From Triglochin maritima (taxonomy: Eukaryota; Streptophyta; Magnoliopsida; Alismatales; Juncaginaceae): a stretch of DNA of 64,000 nucleotides. Numbering within the stretch: position 1 is the first letter of the stretch; each line of letters begins with the position of its first letter. The stretch is taken from contig OY821784.1 of the NCBI GenBank assembly GCA_963682175.1, forward strand, positions 30,051,621-30,115,620, read 5' to 3'. The notes beneath the pieces were generated by a model, which was not told the DNA's origin, searched no databases, and saw only the letters and a program-made list of their open reading frames with translations. Made by a program: the position numbers and the translations under genes. Of the stretch, positions 44,003-55,045 are shown piece after piece.

Positions 44003-46205
44003 ATGGCTGCTAATTTCCATGAGGATGAGCAGTTGCTGGACCCACCTGTTCGACCAGTGCTTCCAGTCGTCGTTCCCATACCTCTTCGTGATCGATGCTA
44101 CCCGAGCCGTACAGCTCTACCATCATGCATCGTATTACCAGAGGCTAATGGGAGCCATTTTGAGGTTAAGCCTCAATTCATTTCCATGCTCCCTCATTTC
44201 ACTGGGAAAGGTGACCCCTATATCTTTCTCAGGGAATTTGAGGAGGTCTGTGCTATGTTCAAGCTGCAACAACTTAGCACAGACTCCATCCATCTTAGGC
44301 TCGTTCCTTTTGCACTAAAGGATGACGCCAAGAAGTGGTTGTACAGCAACCAGGCGAATTCATTTAGGACTTGGGATGAGTTTCAATCTGCATTCCTCAA
44401 GAAGTACTTTCCTAATCATCGGACTCAAAAATTGAGGAACGAAATCAATTCGTTCTATCAACATGAGACCGAACCATTTCATGCATATCTTGAGAGGTTC
44501 AAAGAGCTACTATCCTCGTGCCCTCACCATGGCATTGAGTTGTGGCGTCTTTGTCAGATTGTGTATGAGGGTCTTCACATCCCGTCCAGAACGCTCCTTG
44601 AGTCCATGTGTCAAGGAGAGTTCTTGGGAAATGATGAAAGGGAGGCATGGACTCGATTGAGCTCCAAAACCAACAAAGTGCACCTCACATGTCTACATCT
44701 GGTCAAGTTCCCTGTCATTTATGTGGTAGGATAGGTCATGTAGAAAGCGAGTGTGAGTCCATTCCTCCTGAGATGGAGCGTGTCAACGCCGTCTATGATA
44801 GAGCCAGGAATGACCCATACTCATCATCTTATAATCCGGGATGGAGGAACCACCCCAATTTTTCATGGAACCAAACTAATGCCCCAGGTGGTCCTCCAAA
44901 CTCCTCGAGACCACCTTACCAATCACACCAACCTCCCATGCATGTGCATTCCTATCAGCCACCCCAAGCGCAAACCACCAATCAATCGGGTTTCCCAAAT
45001 TCCAATAATATGGAAACCCGATTCAATTCGCTTGAGACCTTGACTCGTGGACTTGAAAACTCAATGAAATTTTTTATGTCAACCACAAGTCAAGTTCTCA
45101 CTTCAAATCAGCAGACCATCAAATCTCTAGAGCTTCAGATGGGCCAATTGGCTCAGTCTGTACATGAAAGAGAGAGAGGGTCTTTTCCAAGCCAGCCTGA
45201 GGCTAACCCCCGCATGTACCAACAACAACAAATGCAAAATGAGAATGTGGTACCTCGGGGGAGGCAAGTGAACCATGTGGAGGAACATGTTCACCATGTC
45301 AATTCCATTGTGACCTTAAGGAATGGAAAACAGGTTGACAATCACATTTCCTTGCCACACCCACCACCATCTATACAACCCCTCAGTGGGAATGGTGGTG
45401 AAGAAGAAGCTGAGGGTGAGGGTAATACACCAAAGCTTTCTTCTCAGGCACAACAGAAAACCTACCTGCCAAAAGCTCCATATCCAAGTAGGTTAAACAA
45501 AAAACAGAGTGACAACATGGACAAGATATTAGAGGTGTTTAAGCAAGTGAAGGTTAACATCCCCTTGTTGGATGTCATCCAACAAATACCTCAATATGCC
45601 AAAGTGTTGAAGTATCTCTGCACAACCAAGAGGAAGACCAATGTTCCTAAGAAAGCATTCTTGGCTGCAAATATCAGCTCACTTTTGTCCAATCCCACCT
45701 ACACAAAATACAAGTACCCGGGGTGTCATACTATTCAGTGTACGATAGGGGACACTAGATTGAGCAATGTTTTGCTTGATTTAGGATCAGCGGTCAACCT
45801 CCTCCATTCTCTGTTTATCAACAGTTGAACTTGGGAGAATTGAAACCAACTAAGATCACCCTCCAACTGGCAGATAGATCCATTCGTATTCCCATGGGGA
45901 TTATCGAGGATGTGCTTATCAAAGTTGGAGATTTTATATTTCCAGTCGATTTTGTTGTCCTCGATACCAATCCTGTTACGAACACCCACTCTCAAATACC
46001 TTTGATTTTGGGTAGACCATTTCTGGCAACCTCCAATGCCTTGATTAATTGTAGAAATGGTCTCATGAAGCTCTCATTCGGTAACATGAGTGCCGAGTTT
46101 CATGTGTTCAACTCTGGTAGGCAACAGGAACCCATGGATGAACCTTTAAATCTAAATCTCATCCGCCAACTGGAGAAAGCACCACAAAATCAACGAACAC
46201 CCTAA
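44003..46205 (+). pseudogene. B5 gag and protease, frameshifted
   Basis: A likely start is the Met at 44003 (MAANFHEDEQLLDPP); the frame is open further upstream but of low complexity. A Retrotrans_gag domain spans 44180-44640 (FTGKGDPYIFLREFEEVC, WLYSNQANSFRTWDEF, FLKKYFPNHRTQKLRNEI). A one-base shift near 44650 leads to the frame with zinc knuckle CHLCGRIGHVESEC (44720-44761). A Pro/Gln-rich linker and a Lys-rich segment follow. The protease active-site region is LLDLGSAVNLL (about 45771-45803). A second shift near 45805 leads to the protease C-terminal half (LQLADRSIRIPMG, LGRPFLATSNALI). The product ends at 46205. Protease is of the Athila type in my reading. Two frameshifts make the polyprotein unlikely to be made. 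Confidence 0.85.
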
Positions 46206-46210
46206 CCCCA

Positions 46211-46810
46211 ATGCAACCCGTTGAGAATGTTCGTGGGCCCAGCGAAAACTCATTACCTGTCTTCGCAATGCAACAGAGTGAGCTGGCCTCGAACATGAAT
46301 GTCCAAAGGGAGTGTTCGTTGCATGATTCAGTTGAGAGTACTAGTGAGAGTGAGACACCTCATCATATGCCTATACCAGAAGGTGTCTCTACCTCATGTC
46401 CCATGGCCATTGAGCCATTTGAGCTTCATATTGACTCCAACAAGGACCCACCTATGACCGAGCTTATGCTTGATGATCTAAATGATGGTGGGAGGTCCTT
46501 GTTGGATGACTTGGGGAGAAGCCCCATTCTTAGTGATGCAGGTGTGCCGCATCCATCGAATGAGCTTGAGGAACTCATTCCGATGCACCCGCCTATTGGT
46601 TGGAGGGTTTTCTTCGATGAGCAATTAAACCCTAGTGAGGCAACACAACTTCATTTTTTGTTGCCCACACCCGACCAATATCATGAGGGGTTCGAGTCTT
46701 TCAGCTTTGACCTTTCACCCCTCATGACACCTCAGAGTACCAGTGGAGTTTGCCCATCTCGGCAAGTCTCTGGTCCTCCTGACTTGATGTTCTCATTTGA
46801 TGTTCCTTGA
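46211..46810 (+). CDS. Unknown 199-residue frame downstream of B5 protease
   Basis: An open frame starting MQPVENVRGPSENSLPVFAM, directly after the protease stop and in another frame. It is acidic and rich in Ser, Pro and Glu, with segments such as DDLNDGGRSLLDDLGRSP and PPIGWRVFFDEQLNPSEA. There is no transmembrane segment or known catalytic motif. The position where RT would be expected suggests either the decayed start of pol or a lineage-specific protein. I cannot assign a function. Confidence 0.45.
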   Translation: MQPVENVRGPSENSLPVFAMQQSELASNMNVQRECSLHDSVESTSESETPHHMPIPEGVSTSCPMAIEPFELHIDSNKDPPMTELMLDDLNDGGRSLLDDLGRSPILSDAGVPHPSNELEELIPMHPPIGWRVFFDEQLNPSEATQLHFLLPTPDQYHEGFESFSFDLSPLMTPQSTSGVCPSRQVSGPPDLMFSFDVP

Positions 46811-48426
46811 CCAAATGATTATGAGAATATCTTGGTTGATGTATATATCTTTAAAAAAAGAAAAAAGAAGAAGAACAAAACAACAAAAATGAACAACAAA
46901 AAAAGAAGAAGTATGTAATAAAAGACTCCTTCAGTGAGCATCGATTGTTGTGGGCCACAACCCTTGTGTACTTGGGCCCAATCTCTTCACGTATTTATCT
47001 CCCTTCTTCAGCTTGTCACAGGTTTTGAGGGAATTTGGGTTTGTGTCCAGCAACATGACCCTGAATGTCCCTTTGTACTTCATGTTGGTGAGATCTTTCC
47101 TTTTTCATGCATGTATCCATGTAGTATCTTGTTTACATTCATTGAGGACAATGCATGAAGTGGGTGTGGGCGGTGTTTTACGTGTGTACATAGTCGAGTC
47201 TTTTCTTTTGATTTTTTTGTTTTCTTTTGTGTGCATTGTTAGGGTCATGTTAGTGTGCCGCATTTAATATCGATATATCTGCTTGCCATGATCCTTGGGT
47301 GACTTGTCTTCTTTTGCTTGCCTAGTGCTTTAAAATTTTCACATTTCTTTCAAAATCTTCATGTGTTTGCGAAAGATAATGTTTTTGTAGGTTTTGCGTG
47401 TGTTTAGTATGTGCAAAACCGTTGAGAGGCAAAGTAAAAAGAAAGCTCCCAAAATTGTCTTGAACTTGATGCATTAGGATTTCTGGTTTACTGGCTTTAG
47501 GTCTTATCGAGTCGTTAGGATGCACCCCGGTTTTCCCTCGGGGGGCGTGTAATCATAGGGTTTCAGTACTCAAACATTTAAAGAAGTCCACCCTGAACCT
47601 AGTGAGTCAAATAATTCGTGTCTTTTAGTATAAGGACGTTTGTCGTAGTCAAGGACCCTTAATCTCTTTTTGTGAAACTTAAGTGTAGGGGTTTTGGTTC
47701 CCATGTAGATAAATAAATAAGCGGTGTTCTCTCTTCTCGCACGGCTCCTATCACTCAGGAAAGTAGGTCTGAGGGGACTTTGTGCCTGGTGCTTTCGAGT
47801 CATCTGACTTGGGATGCACCGACCGAACTCCCGTTACACGGGTGGTAGGGATCGCCCTATGTGGAGATTTGGGGGAAGGTGTACGTGATAGTGTAAGTCC
47901 TCATAGGCAATGATGCACGAAACCTGACCCTGGGGAGAATCAAACACCAACCAATAAAATGCTCCAAAGAAAAAAAAAAAAAAAGAAGGAAAAAAAGAGT
48001 CAAATAAGAACCAAAATGGACTTTACACATTATATCACATTCAGAAGTTAAGGTTGCCCATGTCTTTCACTTAAGTCCTTGACTAACTCTCACGAATAAC
48101 TCATTAGGCTAGGTGTGTGGACCGATTACATATATAGAGTCGACCCGTAGTATTACCGCGTCCCATGATCGACAAAATAAGTCCAACGAGTCGTGTAGCT
48201 AGATTGATTAATGCATCTTGTTCGGATTTTGTGGGTATATCCGCTGAAAACCCTCCGGAGACAACACTCCTCCTCCTTGGCGATAAGGAGGTTTAACGGC
48301 TTGTTGCACGTGCTAAGTGCAACCGTGATTCCTACGAAAGTGAGTTAGGATTTCTTGTTTTTTTCGCATGCTTTTTCTCTTTCTTTGTTTTGCTCGGGAC
48401 TAGCAAAAGTTAGGTGTGGGGGTATT
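46811..48426 (+). other. B5 noncoding 3' internal region
   Basis: It includes A-rich tracts (46853-46915, 47968-47998), a 'gaggacaatgcatgaagtgggtgtggg' stretch (47142) as found near Athila polypurine sites, and sequence shared with B2 (18396-18931, reversed). Its last 150 bases match the arms of the inverted repeat at 23479-23799. The polypurine-like AGGTGTGGGGGT stretch precedes the 3' LTR at 48427. Confidence 0.65.
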
Positions 48427-49840
48427 TGATTGACATCATTTCATGCTCATATTTGTATCTTATATCCATCACCTTTCACCTAAATAATGCTATGTTACGA
48501 GTTTTATGTTTAGTTTTCAGGAATAAATAGGTTTGAAGAGATGAAGCATAAAAGGACCCAAAAGCTGGGAAAAAGGACTGAATTGTGAAATCTGTGGACC
48601 AAGATGCAAGGAAGAAGGACCTGAATGCAAGACCGAAGGACCTAAGAGCAAAACAGAATACTCCTCACCATCATGGGGAGTATTTTGGCAATTCTATTCG
48701 GGTCGGAGCTCCAACATGCAAAATAGATGCATCAAATACCAACAAAGCCATCCAGAAAATCCCACAAGAAATTCCAAAGCTATCCGGACACTGTAGACCG
48801 CTAATTAGCGGTCCAAGACCGCTAATTGGCGGTCACTTGTGGCCCAAATGCGCTCACATTTCTCCAGCACATGTATTAGAGGCTGTTTAGGCTATTTGTG
48901 GTATCGGTTTAGTCCCACATCGGGGGATTGTCCCGGATTAGCTTTTTCCATGGCTATAAATAGAACTCTTCACCTCCTATTGTAATCACTCCATATTTAA
49001 GTGGCTATTCTTCCTACTAGAAGTGAGGCCTTGAAGCACACACTAAAGTAGGAGGATGCTACTTTTAATGTGAGTCATTTTATCAATAAAGTTTTGTGTT
49101 TCTTTCATTGTTTATTTTATGCTTCTTTTATTGTTTGTGCATGTTTTAGTTTAATCGTCTTTTAATTCTAGCTTAGTTTTAATATGCTTTCTTTCCATAG
49201 TTTAATAATTAGTGTAATGTTTAGTGAGTAGTTCCATCCCCTTTGGGGGGTGGAGTAGATGTACATACATGCATTAGAGAATGGGATGAATGCTTTAATT
49301 TCAATGTGTTGATTAAACATGAATGTATGCTTGCTTGTTTAGGATAGAATTTACAACTTGATGAGTTTTGCCAAAATGATTAGACACCTCTCATGCTTGT
49401 TTAGGTTCTGAAATAAACACCTTGCATATGTAAATGTTAATCAACTAAGTTGGTGAATAGATTGATAGGTTTTGCCATAACATTTAGACACTTCCTATGC
49501 TTGATAAACACCACCTTCATGTGCTTAAAGAATGTATTCTACACCCACCTCTTTGCTTGTGTGCACTCACTCCACCCTTTAGGGGTTTTCCATTCCTGAA
49601 ATTCCAGCACTTCTATTTTGTTCTCAGCTTAGTTTTTATTTGATCGTTTATTTCTTTCTTTCGCATTTCGTACTTCTTAGCGTAGTTTAGTGTAGAGTAG
49701 TGTAACCAACTCTCTTCTCCATTATTTTTGCCACTTGATTTCGTGCAAACAAGAGGCTGCTCACCTCCCTGAGGACGACCCGTACTTGCCACCGCTTCAT
49801 CGCGGCCGTGCACTTGCGGTTTAAAATAAAACGTTCAACA
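48427..49840 (+). repeat. 3' LTR of B5
   Basis: 1,414 bp, starting TGATTGACATC and ending TTCAACA. The palindrome pair is near 48798/48819, the USE-like element at 48912-48922, and TATAAATA at 48955-48962 (32 bases between). Confidence 0.95.
48912..48962 (+). promoter_or_regulatory. USE-like element and TATA box, B5 3' LTR
   Basis: GTCCCACATCG then TATAAATA with 32 bases between them. In this position it could drive transcription outward into the A1 pol region. Confidence 0.7.
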
Positions 49841-49845
49841 CTTCC

Positions 49846-52800
49846 TCCCCGGCGCCACGGTTGCTTCGGGAGACTAGGAGTTCCCGGCAGACCTGGTCTT
49901 ATTACCGATGGTAGACTTCGATGTCATACTTGGGATGGATTGGCTGTCCCAGTATGATGTTCGAGTCTTGTGCCGAGAGAAGAAGATTCTGATCTCGAGG
50001 AAAGGTCTTCCTGATTTGCTGATCAGAGGGACTAAGAGTGGAGATGGTCGGATTTTGGTTTCGGCAGTGAAGGCTCAGAAGATGATTCACCAGGGTTGTA
50101 GAGTGTTCTTAGCGACGCTTGTGGTACCAGATTTTGAGGTGAAGAAGTTGGAGGATATCGAGGTTGTTCAGGATTTTCCTGAGGTATTTTCTGATGAGAT
50201 CACCAGGTTACCGCCTCACAGAGAGATCGAGTTTGGTATTGATCTGGTAGCAAAGACTACACCACAGTCGAAGACTCCATATAGGATGGCGCGTGCGGAG
50301 TTAGCCGAGCTGAAGAAGCCGTTGCAGGATCTGCTAGATTCAGGTTTGATCAGGCCTAGTGTTTCACCCTGGGGAGCTCCAGTGCTCTTCGTGAAGAAGA
50401 GGGATGGCTCGCTGAGGATGTGTATTGATTATCGGATGTTGAATAAGGTTACCATTAGGAATCGGTATCCTTTACCCAGGATCGAGGATCTGTTCGATCA
50501 GTTGCAGTCAGCGAGGGTCTTTTCGAAGATCGATCTGCGATCCGGTTACCATCAGTTGAGGATTTGGGATGCAGATGTCCAGAAGACAGCGTTCAAGACG
50601 AGGTACGGGCATTATGAGTTTTTGGTGATGTCGTTTGGACTGACGAATGCACCAGCAGCGTTTATGGATCTGATGAATCGGACTTTTCAGCCGTATCTCG
50701 ACAGGTTTGTGATTGTCTTCGTGGATGATATACTGGTATACTCACCAGACAGAGAGCAGCATCGGGAGCACCTGAGGATTGTGCTTAGCATTTTGAGACA
50801 TCAGCAACTCTATGCTAAGTACAAGAAGTGTGATTTCTGGCTAGATCGGGTGGCCTTTCTGGGACATGTAGTGTCAGCAGACAGGATTTCTGTGGATCCA
50901 GAGAGGGTCGAGGCTGTGACTCAGTGGAGAGCTCCGACCAGTGTGTCTGACATTAGGAGTTTTGTGGGCTTAACAGGTTATTATCGTCGGTTTATTCAGG
51001 ACTTTTCCAGACTTGCTTCCCCACTGACGGCTTTGACACAGAAGGGTGTCAAGTTCGTTTGGTCCCAGAAGTGCGAGGATAGTTTCCAGGAGCTGAAGAG
51101 GCGACTGACTACAGCCTCGATTTTGACGTTACCGAGTGGTAGCGGAGGCTATGTGATTTACAGTGACGCTTCTGGCATTGGTCTGGGTTGCGTGTTGATG
51201 CAGCACGGGAAGGTGGTCGCTTATGCTTTGAGGCAGTTGAAGGTTTATGAGAAGAATTATCCGACTCATGATCTGGAGTTGGCAGCGGTGGTTCACGCAC
51301 TGAAGACCTGGAGGCATTACCTATATGGAGAGCAGTTTGAGGTTTTCGCAGATCACCAGAGTCTGAAGTATCTCTTCTCGCAGAAAGAGTTCAATATGAG
51401 GCAGCGTAGATGGCTAGAGTTCATAAAGGATTATGACTTCACCATTTCGTATCATCCGGGGAAGGCGAATTCTGTCGCGGATGCCTTGAGTAGGAAGGTG
51501 GAGTTGTCAGCTGCGAGCTTATGCATTCAGGAGTGGAGGTTGCTTGAGGCCTTCACGGAGTGGAGACCTTTTACGGAGGGCTCTGAGGGGGCAGTGATTG
51601 CGGGACTTCGAGTGGAGCCGCAGACAGTTTCGGGAGTTGTTCAGGCTCAGAGAGCAGATGATGAGCTGGTCAGTCTGATGCAGTTAGCTGCTAAGGACGG
51701 ATCAGACTTCAGTGTCGGAGTCGATGGGGGCTTGAGGTTCAGAGGTCGGATCTGGGTACCGAGAGCAGGTGATCTGAGGGATACTATCATGGAGGAGGCA
51801 CATAGAGCCAGATATTCGATTCACCCGGGGAGTACCAAGATGTATAAAGATTTACAACGGAGTTTCTGGTGGAAGGGGATGAAGCGAGACATAGCAGACT
51901 TCGTGTCTAGGTGCTTGGTTTGTCAGCAGGTGAGGATTGAGCACCAGCGGCCAGCGGGGCAGCTGCAGAGTTTAGATCTGCCAGAGTGGAAGTGGGAGCA
52001 CGTGATTATGGATTTCGTCACCGGTTTGCCGAAGACGAGGAGATCTCACGACGCGATTGGGGTCATAGTTGATCGACTGACCAAGTTGGCGCATTTTCTG
52101 GCGATCAGGACCACCTTACCCTTGGAGGGTTTGGCGAAGCTGTACATCGAGGAGATAGTCTGGTTACATGGTGTGCCTGTGAGTATTATCTCTGATCGTG
52201 ATCCGAGGTTTACCTCCAGATTTTGGGGTAGTCTGTAGAAGGCTTTGGGGACTCAGTTGAAGTTCAGCATGGCTTTTCATCCACAGACGGACGGGCAGTC
52301 AGAGAGGACTATCCAGACGCTAGAGGATATGCTGAGAGCGTGTACTCTGGATTGGGCAGGATTTTGGGATGAACACCTGCCGTTGATCGAGTTCGCCTAC
52401 AACAACAGCTACCATTCGAGCATTGGGATGGCACCGTACGAGGCTCTGTACGGTCGGCCTTGTAGATCGCCGGTATGATGGTGTGAGGTAGGCGAGAGGC
52501 AGTTGGTTGGACCAGAGATTTCTCAGATGTATGCTGAGAAGGTTGGTGTAATCAGACAGAGGATAGCGACGGCTCAGAGCAGACAGAAGAGTTACGCAGA
52601 TAGGCGTAGACGAGAGTTGAGATTTGAGTTGGGCGATCACGTTTTCCTGAGGATTTCACCAGCTCGTGGAGTGATGAGATTCGGGAAGAAAGGGAAGCTC
52701 AGTCCGAGGTACGTCGGACCGTTTGAGATTCTTGATCGTGTAGGGGAGGTTGCCTACCGTATTGCTTTGCCACCGCAGCTTTTGGGTATTCACAACGTTT

Positions 52801-53060
52801 TCCATGTTTCTATGTTGAGGAAATACGTTGCCAATCCGTCGCATGTGATTGAGATCTGTGTTCCAGAGATCGGTCAGAACTTATCTCTCGAGGAGAGGCC
52901 CGTGGAGATTGTAGACCGGATGGAGCACCAGCTCAGGAGGAGAACCATTCCGATGGTGAAGGTCAGGTGGCAGCACCATAGCGAGCGTGAAGCCACTTGG
53001 GAGGTCGAGGATGAGGTCCAGAAGAAGTATCCGGAATTGTTCGGTGAGAATTGGTTCTAA
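49846..53060 (+). pseudogene. A1 pol: protease end, RT, RNase H, integrase, chromodomain-like tail
   Basis: Right of B5 the frame resumes in protease ([15 protein letters not shown] at 49917). RT follows with [36 protein letters not shown] and the FVDDILVYS catalytic box (about 50720). RNase H runs from [11 protein letters not shown] to [15 protein letters not shown] (51160-51490). Integrase has its H2C2 finger (CLVCQQV, 51913) and the DDE residues in [16 protein letters not shown] and [11 protein letters not shown]. The last part (52503-53060) has an [10 protein letters not shown] block and a chromodomain-like RRTIPMVKVRWQHHS segment. In-frame stops are TAG at 49875, TAG at 52236 and TGA at 52476; otherwise the frame is continuous. 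Confidence 0.9.
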
Positions 53061-53080
53061 TTTCGAGGACGAAATTGTTT

Positions 53081-53093
53081 AAGGAGGGTGGAT
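53081..53093 (+). other. Polypurine tract of A1
   Basis: AAGGAGGGTGGAT directly precedes the 3' LTR start. The same tract is found in C1. Confidence 0.85.
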
Positions 53094-53558
53094 TGTTACA
53101 TCCTAACCCTTGATTAATGGGTTGATTGTGTTTTAGGTGGAGGATTAGAAGAAGTGGAGGTGGAGGGCTGAGATTGTTTGGGTGGTGTTGAGGTGGATGG
53201 TGGAGACGAGGGGAGGTGTTTGAGTAGGTGGGTGCTCTCTCTCTCTCTCACTCGTGCATTCCTCTCTCTCACTCAAGTCTCTCTCTCTCTCTCTCTCTTG
53301 ATCCACAACTCTCTGAGGTGAGGAGGAGCTCGAGGCTCTCCGGATCGTGTGGCCGGAGGAAGGTGATCGCGTTTAGGTTTCGCTGGAGAGAAGAGTTTTG
53401 TGAGGAAGCGCTCGCCGGGATTCTTCGAAGGCTTCTTCAAGCCTTAAGGTATGTCAAGCTTAGTGTAGACCTCCTTTTAGCCTTTGCGAGGGTTGGAGTG
53501 GCCGACGGTAGGCCGGAACGCTCGTCGAGAACCTTGCAGCAACTTTTCTGCTCTGCAA

Positions 53559-54073
53559 CGGTCGACCGGAGGGATGGCGCGGTCGACCGGTCGTAGTTTA
53601 AATTCGGCTAAAACCCTTGCAACGGTCGAACGATACTCTTCGAGTGGTCGACCGGTGGTGCGTTTTAGCAGGGGAATAAGGCTCTGGGTGTTTTCGGTCG
53701 AACGGGTCCCCTTTGCCGGTCGACCGAAAGCACTGTTGTAGGTCGGTTGGGGGCGTTGACCATCTAAACGGTCGACCTCTCATTGACTTCGTCCGACCGG
53801 GACTTAAGTTAACTTATTGGCTGGTCGACCAGGAGTGTGGTTTCGGTCGACCGTGTAGTGCGGTTTTGTTGGGGGTTTCTACCGGATGATTTCGGTCGAC
53901 CGTGATCTGAGGGTCGTTCGACCGTTGGTGCTTTTTGAGCAAGAGATGATTTTCCCTGTTGGATTTCGGTCGACCGTGATTTGAGAGTCGTTCGACCGGT
54001 TGGACGTTATTTCGGTTTTTCTGAGGAATAGTTTTGGTGTTCGGTCGACCGTTTGGGTTCTTCCGTTCGACCG
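53559..54073 (+). promoter_or_regulatory. Phased palindrome array, A1 3' LTR
   Basis: Pairs start at 53559/53580, 53623/53645, 53695/53717, 53769/53790, 53822/53844, 53893/53915, 53967/53989 and 54042/54064. In-pair spacing is 21 or 22 bp in every case. Steps are 64, 72, 74, 53, 71, 74 and 75, the same series as in the 5' LTR. Confidence 0.8.
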
Positions 54074-54195
54074 TTTGGGCATTGTTTTGCATATGGATGC
54101 TTGTGCTGTGTGTTGTTGGATCCGCCTCGAGGGCAACGAGTCTCCGGCCTTTTTTGGGGCGACGGTACAGACATTGCCGGCCTGAGAGGAGGGTC

Positions 54196-54353
54196 GTTGT
54201 TGTGGCTCTGAGGAGCGGGTGCCGTGTGTGCACGTTGTTGTTGTGGCTCTGAGGAGCGGGTGTCGTGTGTGCACGTTGTTGTTGTGGCTCTGAGGAGCGG
54301 GTGTCGTGTGTGCACGTTGTTGTTGCTCTGAGGAGCGGGTGCCTTGTGTGCAC
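54196..54353 (+). repeat. Minisatellite in A1 3' LTR, four units
   Basis: Same ~41-bp unit as at 39527, with one more copy. Confidence 0.9.
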
Positions 54354-54819
54354 GTGTGATTGAGGGGTTGGGGTGAGAGGACCCTTGAGACCCGAGGCCG
54401 ATGTATTTCGGCTGTGCCTGGTGTGCACGGGAGATTGAGATGTTTTTACTGCATTTTCATTTCATGTTTGATTACGCATATTATGTTCATATTTTAGGGG
54501 TTTGACATACGGGGTTTCCTCTCGGGAAACTCAGGCATATTCATGTTTTATGTCGGGTCGTACGCGTCAGTAGGAGGTGGTGACTGCGAACAGGAGCACC
54601 CAGACCAGATCCTGTCTCTTTTGGTTCTTCGAGGTGGATGATTTTTCCCTTGTACATGTGTTGTATATCTTTTGTGTTGGGTTGTAATCATCCTTGACTC
54701 TTGTATTGTACAGTTTCCCATATTATATATATGTACTCGTGGTTTGGTGACGACCCCAGTGTCGATTCTTATATGTTTTAAGTTTTAATTTTTCCGCTGT
54801 TTCGGGGCGTTACACAAAA

Positions 54820-55045
54820 TGATCGTACAAAGGTAATTGGGTGGTCGACCATTTAGAACAGCAAAGGTGGTCCCATCCGACCAAAAATAACAGAGCCTTC
54901 ATATATTCCACAACACCATCACCAGTCGAACACTAAGGCACTATACTTAAGTTAACGATTGGACACATGGTCAAAGGCGGTCGACCGTTTAGAATGTCTA
55001 AGCTTGGTCAAAACACAACTATAAGGCAATCAGTCGAACGAATGA
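54820..55045 (-). repeat. D2 LTR fragment, second part
   Basis: This resumes D2 after A1. It contains TGGTCGACCA, CGGTCGACCG and CAGTCGAACG-type sites (about 54842, 54979 and 55030). Recognisable LTR sequence ends near 55045. Confidence 0.5.

Larger units (their letters stand above)
41475..49840 (+). mobile_element. Athila-like gag-protease element B5, nested in A1
   Basis: An 8,366-bp plus-oriented element with LTRs at 41475-42885 and 48427-49840. It is flanked by CTTCC duplications (41470-41474 and 49841-49845). The uninterrupted target sequence is visible in the related element C1, which confirms the break point. The interior encodes gag and an Athila-type protease, then one unknown frame and 1.6 kb of noncoding DNA. 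There is no RT, RNase H or integrase, so it is nonautonomous. LTR comparison by eye gives roughly 2 percent difference. Confidence 0.95.
38405..54814 (+). mobile_element. Ty3/gypsy chromovirus A1 (Tekay-like), interrupted by B5
   Basis: A plus-oriented element with 5' LTR 38405-40109 and 3' LTR 53094-54814. It is bounded by CAAAA repeats at 38400-38404 and 54815-54819. It carries a tRNA-Met primer site, gag, protease, RT, RNase H, integrase with chromodomain-like tail, and a polypurine tract. B5 sits inside the protease (41475-49840). Removing B5 and one CTTCC copy leaves about 8.0 kb of A1. Coding is broken by B5 and three stops. The C-terminal tail and gag match the Tekay/Del clade in my reading. 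Confidence 0.95.
53094..54814 (+). repeat. 3' LTR of A1
   Basis: 1,721 bp, 16 longer than the 5' LTR. One extra minisatellite unit is present at 54196-54353, and a 25-base tandem copy near 38650 in the 5' LTR is missing here. A CT-rich tract lies at 53233-53300. Confidence 0.95.
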
